Notes under the pieces: generated by a model
The model's database searches: none
What the model saw: only the letters and a program-made list of their open reading frames with translations
What the model was told of the DNA's origin: nothing
Position numbers and translations under genes: made by a program
DNA from: Hornefia porci
GTDB taxonomy: Bacteria; Bacillota; Clostridia; Peptostreptococcales; Anaerovoracaceae
Direction of reading: 5' to 3'
NCBI RefSeq assembly: GCF_001940235.1
Contig: NZ_MJIE01000001.1
Location: forward strand, 434,001-498,000
DNA: 64,000 nucleotides
Shown here: piece by piece, positions 58,087 to 64,000 of the stretch
Position numbering within the stretch: the stretch's first letter is position 1
Layout: each line of letters begins with the position of its first letter

Positions 58087-59145
58087 TCAGATCCGCGCGA
58101 TAAACATCTCCAGCGCCAGTTGATGAGGAATCTCTCCCGTCAGAAGCGCCGCATAGGTTTCGTAGCTATCTTTCAGCATCTCCCGGAGCTTTTCGGCAGA
58201 ATACCGGGACGCGTACCGCATGGCCTTTTCGACCCGGAACGAATGGATTCCCGTATATTTGCTGATGGCGGCCGCTGAGGACGGCCCCGCCGGATCGTCC
58301 ATAAATTCCCGAATCTCCATCATCAGCTCTACCTGGGAAATGATGGCGGCTGCGGTGGGGATGCTGCTGTATGTATCTCGTTTTATTTTGTTATTGAGGA
58401 TCTCCAGCGCCCCGGATTTATCATTTCCGCTGATTCCGTCCAGCAGATCGAAGATAAAAGTATCTCCCTCACCGCTGACAGACGCCCGCAGATCCTCTTC
58501 CGTAATCGCGGCGCCGGAAGAATGTGCGATAACCTTCCGGATATCGTTATCGAAATTGAAGAGATGATAATTGCTTTCCTTATTCAGATATCCTGTCATC
58601 TGGATGAGCATCGCGAGCTGCCGATCGCTGATTTTCTTTCCTGCCCCCTCAAACCGTTTGGATGCGAAGCTCTTCAGTTCTCCGCTGGTGAGCTGGTTGA
58701 ACACATACTCGCCGCCCTGCTTTTTCATAGCTTTCACCAGCCGGCTGCGTCCGTCGGTTTCGTCGTTGGAAAAAACCGCGATTGTGCCTTTGTTCGGGTC
58801 GGAAACATACCGGATGAGCTTCTCAACCGATTCCTCGCCGTAACCCTTTATTCCCGATACTGATTTCAGCGGTCTGAAATTCGGTACCCAGACCAGACGT
58901 TTTTCCGACATCATGGAAAACGTCTCGCACGCATCAATAATTTCCTCCGGAGTCGGAGTCTCCAGCACAACATAATCCACAGACTGCATCGTGGGAGAGA
59001 CATAGCGCTCTCTCAGCATTCCCACGGCCCACCTGACCACAAACTGCTCCACGCCGTGAAACATCAGAATGTCGGGCAGTTTTCCCTTATTCAGATTGTT
59101 TCTAAACTCATTGAATCCAGGAGCCGCGGTCTTTCTTGCTGACAT
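58087..59145 (-). CDS. holA: DNA polymerase III subunit delta
   Basis: A 352-residue clamp-loader delta subunit with the family layout: MFHGVEQFVVRWAVGMLRER (N-terminal AAA+ domain), RLVWVPNFRPLKS, GTIAVFSNDETDGRSRLVKA, and the C-terminal helical domain FDLLDGISGNDKSGALEILN and KYTGIHSFRVEKAMRYASRY. It opens the beta clamp for loading. It is downstream of comEC, as in many Firmicutes. Confidence 0.92.
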   Translation of the reverse strand: MSARKTAAPGFNEFRNNLNKGKLPDILMFHGVEQFVVRWAVGMLRERYVSPTMQSVDYVVLETPTPEEIIDACETFSMMSEKRLVWVPNFRPLKSVSGIKGYGEESVEKLIRYVSDPNKGTIAVFSNDETDGRSRLVKAMKKQGGEYVFNQLTSGELKSFASKRFEGAGKKISDRQLAMLIQMTGYLNKESNYHLFNFDNDIRKVIAHSSGAAITEEDLRASVSGEGDTFIFDLLDGISGNDKSGALEILNNKIKRDTYSSIPTAAAIISQVELMMEIREFMDDPAGPSSAAAISKYTGIHSFRVEKAMRYASRYSAEKLREMLKDSYETYAALLTGEIPHQLALEMFIARI

Positions 59146-59312
59146 AACTGTTCCTTTCCTTCCTTCGGTTGCAGGCAGTCTCAGGCGAATGCGACAAAAG
59201 CCCGTCCGCCTGTCAGAACCGACCTTGTAATGAATAGTTTATACATCTTTCGCCGAGAAAGCAAGCGAGATTTTCATCCGGTTTGTGACAGGACCCGCAC
59301 CTGTTGCAGCCC
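59146..59312. other. short intergenic region between comEC and holA
   Basis: Contains a direct repeat (CAGGACCCGCACCTGTT... / CGGACCCGCGCCTGTTC...) near 59290-59335, extending into the end of comEC. No gene seen. Confidence 0.4.
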
Positions 59313-61550
59313 TCATCCGGACCCGCGCCTGTTCGTCACCACCTTCAGTCCGTTCTTTGTCGCTATAATCCCCACAGCGCCCTGCCGGTCTGTTCGAAAC
59401 ACCCGGGCTCCGCAGTCCTTCAGCCTGCGCAGAGTTTCTTCGGCGGGATGGCCGTAAGTGTTCCGTCCTACGCTGATAACCGCGATTTTCGGAGATGCGG
59501 CCTTCAGAAATTCCCGGGTCGAGGAATACCGACTTCCGTGATGAGCCACCTTCAGTACATCACATTTCAGCGCATCGGTGCCCCGGTACCGGTCCATCAG
59601 CATCCGCTCCCCCTCGCCGGTGATATCCCCGGTGACCAAAATCCGGATTCCCCGCACCGTGACGCGGAAAATCATACTGTTCCGGTTCTCATCCTCCACG
59701 CCGTCGTCCCGCCGTACCGGCCACAGAATTTCAACGGTTTCTCCGTTTCCCAGGTCGATACGCTGTCCCGCGTTCCCGCTGAGAACCGTTCTGCGTACCG
59801 GATAGACCGCCTTCAGCTCCTTCAGACCCCGGTAATGGTCGGTATGGAGATGCGTTGCCAGAGCCAGATTCACCTGCCTGTGACGGTTTTTCAGAAGATA
59901 CGGCTTCAGGATCTTCTTTCCGACATTGTATTCCTTTCGTCCGCCGCCATCCAGAAGAACGTCTGCACCGGCGGCGGTTCTGATATGCAGACAGTCTCCC
60001 TGGCCCACGTCCACCATCACCGCGCAGGCGTCGTCGAAGGGCGTCCGGTCCGCGGCCGCGAAGATCAGTGAAACCCCCAGAATGCACACGCCCGCCGTCC
60101 GCAGGAAAGCTCTGTCTCCGCGGTGCCGCCGGACAGAACATGTCTCGGAGACAAGGAACAATACGCACAGATAGATCGCCGCTATCAGCGCAAGAGGCGG
60201 CGATACGACATCGACGGAAAACAGTCCCCGCTGTGACAGCAGTCTGTTGCAGCCGGTCATCATCTGCACGACGCCGCAGAACACTTCACCGGGAAGTCCG
60301 GGCGTTCCCGCGGCCACGGACAGCAGAAGCGCCGCCAGTCCTGCCGGAACCGCGATGGAAAGCAGGAAGATGATGGGAACATTGCACAGCAGTGAAAGAA
60401 GCGGAATATAGTTGAACATATATGCGGTATACGGAATCATTCCGCCCTGCACCGCCAGCATCGCCGCCGCCTCCTCAGGAACGTGCCGCTTCAGCGCCGG
60501 CGTCAGGAAATTGATGAAGATCACCGCCAGGAACGACATCTGAAATCCCGCGCCGAACAGCGCGTACGGCTGGTGCAGAAGAACCAGCATCGCCGTCAGC
60601 GACAGCGCACACAGCAGATCGTACCTGCGGTCCAGCGCATCCCCAAGCACCACAAGCAGAATCAGCAGAACCGCCCGGGTCACCGAAACAGACCACAGCG
60701 TCATTGTCCCGTAGAACAAAAGAAAAAACACCAGGCCCGCTGTAGCGGGAACAGATTTTCTCTTCCTCGTAAGACGCCGGTATACGCCGTAGAGCACTCC
60801 GATATGCAGGCCGCTGACCGCCAGCACGTGAGCGGTGCCGTTTGACTGAAAATCTTCATAGATCCGCTCATCCATCGCGGAAGTATCGCCGAACAGAAGA
60901 CCCCTGACGACGCCCTTTGTTTCCTCATCACAGGAAAGGCGTGCCATAAACCGCTCCCTGATTCCCAGGATCCGGCGCTTACTGAAGGACAGCGGATGAA
61001 TTCCTCCGGAGGGACGGAGACGAAAAGCGTTTGCCGTGCCGATATGGCTGATTCCCCGGCTCCGGAGATACAGCCTGTAGTCGAAGCATCTGGGATTTCC
61101 GGCGGAATCCGGTGCAGACAGACGGCCGTAAAAGCAGACGCGTCTGCCGGTAAGTCTCCAGCACTTCTTCACCGGAGCATAACAGCGCAGCAGGATTTTC
61201 TGCCGCAGAAGGCGCGGCACCTTCCTTCCATTATATTCAAGAAGACGGCACTCCATCCGTATTCCCTTATCCGCCGGTTCGGCACTGAGGACCTCCGCCT
61301 CCATGGGGCAGACCGCGCTGCCGTTATATTCTGCGCCTCCGGCCCAGGCGATATCCGACGAAAGCAGGCAGAGCACCCCGCATACATAGAACAGCAGAAG
61401 GAAGACCGCCAGGTCTCGCCGGTCAGACTTTGTTCTCCGAATAAAAAAGGCGGCGGGAAGAATGACACCCAGGGACGCGATCCGGGAGAAATGCCCGGCC
61501 GCAATCCCGGCGATCAGCATCAGCGCCGCGCCGGTTAATTTTCTTCTCAT
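59313..61550 (-). CDS. comEC: DNA internalization-related competence protein ComEC/Rec2
   Basis: A 745-residue competence channel. Residues about 1-210 contain two hydrophobic helices and an OB-like domain (RVCFYGRLSAPDSAGNPRCF, YRLYLRSRGISHIGTAN). The ComEC transmembrane domain covers about 220-480 (LFGDTSAMDERIYEDFQSNG, THVLAVSGLHIGVLYG-like AHVLAVSGLHIGVLYGVYRR). The C-terminal metallo-beta-lactamase domain has MVDVGQGDCLHIRTAAGADV, LATHLHTDHYRGLKELKAV and KVAHHGSRYSS. Start ATG 61550 follows GGAGG. It imports single-stranded DNA. Confidence 0.95.
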   Translation of the reverse strand: MRRKLTGAALMLIAGIAAGHFSRIASLGVILPAAFFIRRTKSDRRDLAVFLLLFYVCGVLCLLSSDIAWAGGAEYNGSAVCPMEAEVLSAEPADKGIRMECRLLEYNGRKVPRLLRQKILLRCYAPVKKCWRLTGRRVCFYGRLSAPDSAGNPRCFDYRLYLRSRGISHIGTANAFRLRPSGGIHPLSFSKRRILGIRERFMARLSCDEETKGVVRGLLFGDTSAMDERIYEDFQSNGTAHVLAVSGLHIGVLYGVYRRLTRKRKSVPATAGLVFFLLFYGTMTLWSVSVTRAVLLILLVVLGDALDRRYDLLCALSLTAMLVLLHQPYALFGAGFQMSFLAVIFINFLTPALKRHVPEEAAAMLAVQGGMIPYTAYMFNYIPLLSLLCNVPIIFLLSIAVPAGLAALLLSVAAGTPGLPGEVFCGVVQMMTGCNRLLSQRGLFSVDVVSPPLALIAAIYLCVLFLVSETCSVRRHRGDRAFLRTAGVCILGVSLIFAAADRTPFDDACAVMVDVGQGDCLHIRTAAGADVLLDGGGRKEYNVGKKILKPYLLKNRHRQVNLALATHLHTDHYRGLKELKAVYPVRRTVLSGNAGQRIDLGNGETVEILWPVRRDDGVEDENRNSMIFRVTVRGIRILVTGDITGEGERMLMDRYRGTDALKCDVLKVAHHGSRYSSTREFLKAASPKIAVISVGRNTYGHPAEETLRRLKDCGARVFRTDRQGAVGIIATKNGLKVVTNRRGSG

Positions 61551-61649
61551 GGTTTCCTCCACAAGAATCAATCGACGCCTTAATTGTATTACATTTTTTT
61601 CCAGTTTTCAACCCATTTCTGAAGATTTCTTTGGAACCCCAGAAAAATC

Positions 61650-61678
61650 TTAACTTTACAACCCTTGTATGGTATAAT
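61650..61678 (+). promoter_or_regulatory. promoter of the PBP1 gene
   Basis: Extended -10 TGGTATAAT (61670-61678) with a -35-like TTAACT 17 bases upstream (61650-61655). Confidence 0.65.
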
Positions 61679-61730
61679 GTCGGTGTATATTTTGAAATAA
61701 CCAGGGAAATGAAAAAGGGGAAAGTTTAAT

Positions 61731-64000
61731 ATGCGAAGTGACAAGTATAAAGCAACCAGTGGTAAATCCTTGAAAATCGGGAAACGGGAGCTGGCGCTCA
61801 CGCCAAAGAATATCATTAAGATCATTCTTCTGGTGATTCTGGCTCTCATTGTCGCTATGGTCATCTATGCCGTAGTATGTATTGCCACTGCGCCGAAAAT
61901 CGACACCAGCAAGATCTACGAGACGCTGAGCGAGGCCTCGGTAATCTACGATCAGGACGGGAAGAAAGTAGATACCGTATACTCCGATCAGAACCGCGTG
62001 AATGTGAAATACGATGATCTTCCGGAGAACCTTGTCAACGCCTTTGTCGCGCTGGAGGATAAAACCTTCTGGAAGCATCACGGCTTCAACTTCATCCGCG
62101 TCATGGGCGCAATTAAGAGCTCCATCACATCAGGCGGTCAGGTCAGCGGCACCAGCACCATCACACAGCAGCTGGCGCGAAACGTCTATCTGACATCCTC
62201 GATGTCTCAGCACACGATGAAGCGAAAAATCATCGAGGCGTGGTATACCGTGAAGCTCGAGCGCAACCTGAGCAAGAAGCAGATCATGGAAGCCTATCTG
62301 AACACCATTTACCTCGGCTTCGGAAGCTACGGCGTAGAGGCTGCGTCCGAGGCCTACTTCGGCAAGCACGTTCAGAAGTTGACGCTGGCACAGTGTGCGG
62401 CTCTTGCCGCTATTCCTCAGTCGCCGTCCAACTATGCTCTGGTAGAGCTTCTGGACCCCGACGCAACGCCCGGCAGCGGCACCGTTCTGAAGCGTAGCAA
62501 TGAAGGAACCTATGTCATGAACGACACCAGCAAGGACCGCCGCGATACCTGTCTGGCGCTGATGAAGGAACAGGGGTACATCACCTCCGCCCAGTATAAG
62601 AAGGCCACCGGCACCAGTCTGAAGAAGATGCTGAATGTCAACTTCAACGCAAACAGCTCGGGCATCGCCTACTTCACCGACTACGTGGTGGAGCAGGTCA
62701 TCTCGGATCTGCAGGACAAGCAGGATCTCAGCTATGACGAGGCGTGGGACAAAGTATATAAAGGCGGTCTGAAGATCTACTCCACTCTGGATCTGAAGGC
62801 GCAGAAAACCATTCAGAAGGAATTCCGCAACGACGCGAATTTCCCCTCGATCACAAATATCAGCTACGACGGCAACGGAAATATTCTGAACAAAAACGGC
62901 GCTGTGGCGATGTACAAATACAGCAACTACATCAGCAACGGCCGGTTCACCTTCAAATCCAGCGAGATTACGAAGAATTCCGATAATTCTCTGACCATCA
63001 AGGCCAACAAACGGCTGAATATTTACAAGACGACCGCCAACGGACAGACGGATTACAGCATCGAGTTCCCCACCATGTATCAGTGGGCGAACGGAAAGCT
63101 GTACTCCATCTCCGGCGGATATATCAACATTCCTCAGCAGTACAAGACCCTTGACAGCAAGGGGAACGTAATCGTGTCCGCCAAATTCGTGACAAGCAAG
63201 GCGGGAAAGAAATTCTTCCATAAGAAGAACGGCCGCTATTATATCACAAAGGACGGTTACACAGTGAATCAGAAGGTCGTGCAGCCTCAGGCCGCCATGA
63301 CAATCATTGAGAACAGCACCGGCGAGATCAAGGCGATGGTCGGCGGAAGAAAAACCCGGGGCAAAATGCTCTACAACAGAGCGACCGAGCCGCGGCAGTC
63401 CGGATCTTCGATCAAGCCTCTGGCGGTATACGGTGCGGCGCTCCAGCAGAGCGTGGAGGAAATGCGCGAAGGGAAGAAGCATACCTTTGTCAACTATAAC
63501 ATCGACAGCCAGGGAACCAGCGGATGGGGCGACTACATCACCGCGGGCTCTACCGTCGTGGACGAGCGGACCACCAACAACGGCACCACATGGCCGGCCA
63601 ACGCGTCCGGCTCCTACAGCGGCAGACAGACCTTCCGCTCCGCGCTGCGGAACTCTATCAACACCTGCGCGTATAAGATCTTCATGCAGGTCGGCGTGGA
63701 CTACTCGGTCAAGATGGTCAAGAAGTTCGGAATCACGACGCTGGTGACCACCGGCAGCACCAACGACCTGAACGCCGCGGCTCTCGCTCTCGGCGGACAG
63801 ACCAAGGGCGTCACCACACTGGAAATGGCCAACGCCTTTACCACCTTCCCGAACAACGGGACCAGAGCCAAGACGCCGATCTGTTATACCAAGGTCACGG
63901 ACGGTGACGGGAACACCCTGATCACCAAGACCGTCAGCAAGGTCCGGGTGCTCGACAAGGGAGTTGCCTGGATCATGACCAACCTGCTGAAGGGCGTTGT
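61731..64000 (+). CDS. class A penicillin-binding protein (PBP1A family), partial
   Basis: At least 756 codons; the end lies beyond the window. After a cytosolic tail and one transmembrane helix (IIKIILLVILALIVAMVIYA), the glycosyltransferase GT51 domain has the catalytic glutamate in FVALEDKTFWKHHGFNFIRV and STITQQLARNVYL, and YLNTIYLGFGSYGVEAASEA. The transpeptidase domain has the nucleophile serine in PRQSGSSIKPLAVYG and the second motif in LRNSINTCAYKIF; the KTG box is outside. A long insertion (about residues 370-510) separates the two domains. It polymerises and cross-links peptidoglycan. Confidence 0.94.
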   Translation, partial: MRSDKYKATSGKSLKIGKRELALTPKNIIKIILLVILALIVAMVIYAVVCIATAPKIDTSKIYETLSEASVIYDQDGKKVDTVYSDQNRVNVKYDDLPENLVNAFVALEDKTFWKHHGFNFIRVMGAIKSSITSGGQVSGTSTITQQLARNVYLTSSMSQHTMKRKIIEAWYTVKLERNLSKKQIMEAYLNTIYLGFGSYGVEAASEAYFGKHVQKLTLAQCAALAAIPQSPSNYALVELLDPDATPGSGTVLKRSNEGTYVMNDTSKDRRDTCLALMKEQGYITSAQYKKATGTSLKKMLNVNFNANSSGIAYFTDYVVEQVISDLQDKQDLSYDEAWDKVYKGGLKIYSTLDLKAQKTIQKEFRNDANFPSITNISYDGNGNILNKNGAVAMYKYSNYISNGRFTFKSSEITKNSDNSLTIKANKRLNIYKTTANGQTDYSIEFPTMYQWANGKLYSISGGYINIPQQYKTLDSKGNVIVSAKFVTSKAGKKFFHKKNGRYYITKDGYTVNQKVVQPQAAMTIIENSTGEIKAMVGGRKTRGKMLYNRATEPRQSGSSIKPLAVYGAALQQSVEEMREGKKHTFVNYNIDSQGTSGWGDYITAGSTVVDERTTNNGTTWPANASGSYSGRQTFRSALRNSINTCAYKIFMQVGVDYSVKMVKKFGITTLVTTGSTNDLNAAALALGGQTKGVTTLEMANAFTTFPNNGTRAKTPICYTKVTDGDGNTLITKTVSKVRVLDKGVAWIMTNLLKGV

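Noticed and set aside
62130..63482. A 450-codon minus-strand frame opposite the penicillin-binding protein gene
   Set aside because: The plus-strand frame has promoter, ribosome binding site and both catalytic domains; the antisense frame has none.

Overview
The window reads as the chromosome of a low-to-mid GC anaerobic Firmicute of the class Clostridia (probably a gut-type organism), carrying a large conjugative element with a smaller mobilizable element nested in it. The evidence for Clostridia is the set of housekeeping neighbours (ruvCAB-queA-tgt, argR-recN, holA-comEC), the flavin and iron-sulfur based electron-transfer operon, strong AGGAGG ribosome binding sites, and accessory modules typical of Firmicutes ICEs (PrgI/VirB4/Maff2/CD1107-1108-like proteins). 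The genus cannot be resolved from sequence reading alone. No tRNA, rRNA or CRISPR array was recognised.

Layout. (1) 1-8.0 kb, all minus strand: an ECF sigma factor, a membrane protein and an ABC ATPase; then a HTH protein, a two-component system and a MacB/LolD-type ABC exporter with a membrane-anchored protein, probably cargo next to or inside the outer element. (2) 8.1-12.1 kb, plus strand: XRE regulator, an oriT-like site, MobC, relaxase, a small membrane protein and a YhcG/DUF1016 nuclease. (3) 12.2-40.6 kb, minus strand: the conjugation module, running from a RepA-type initiator (40.6 kb) through DUF5348, PcfB, VirD4, Maff2 pilin, VirB6, MT-A70 methylase, PrgI, VirB4, C5 methylase, CHAP-type hydrolase, DUF4315, DUF4366, topoisomerase III, an ArdC-like protein, TTRAP and a Cys-rich VLP protein. 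No integrase for this element lies in the window.

(4) 25.86-35.82 kb: a 9.96-kb IME sits inside the maff2 pilin gene. Its ends are imperfect inverted repeats flanked by a GC dinucleotide, and removing it restores a 73-codon pilin frame exactly. It carries a large serine recombinase, TnpW, a DnaC-like ATPase, a replisome organizer, a Cys-rich VLP protein, a relaxase, MobC, its own oriT-like site, an alkyltransferase-like protein, a Tn916-type HTH protein, the macrolide-resistance methylase erm(G), and a truncated IS66 whose end abuts the erm(G) ribosome binding site. While the IME is in place the outer element should lack an intact Maff2 protein.

(5) 40.9-64 kb: chromosome. There is a truncated gene at the element edge and an IS256/mutator transposase remnant, then rlmD, tgt, a cupin gene, queA, ruvB (with a one-base frameshift), ruvA and ruvC on the minus strand; argR and recN on the plus strand; an IS1182-like remnant; a three-gene operon resembling the electron-bifurcating Stn/Nfn-type transhydrogenase; an EamA transporter, holA and comEC; and a class A penicillin-binding protein running off the right edge.

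The most interesting structure is in the mobile part: the split pilin gene, three related oriT-like sites, a degenerate repeat tied to replication initiators that brackets the conjugation module, a 34-bp inverted repeat at 8.6/15.6 kb, and an MT-A70 methylase whose catalytic DPPW motif lies upstream of every standard start codon.
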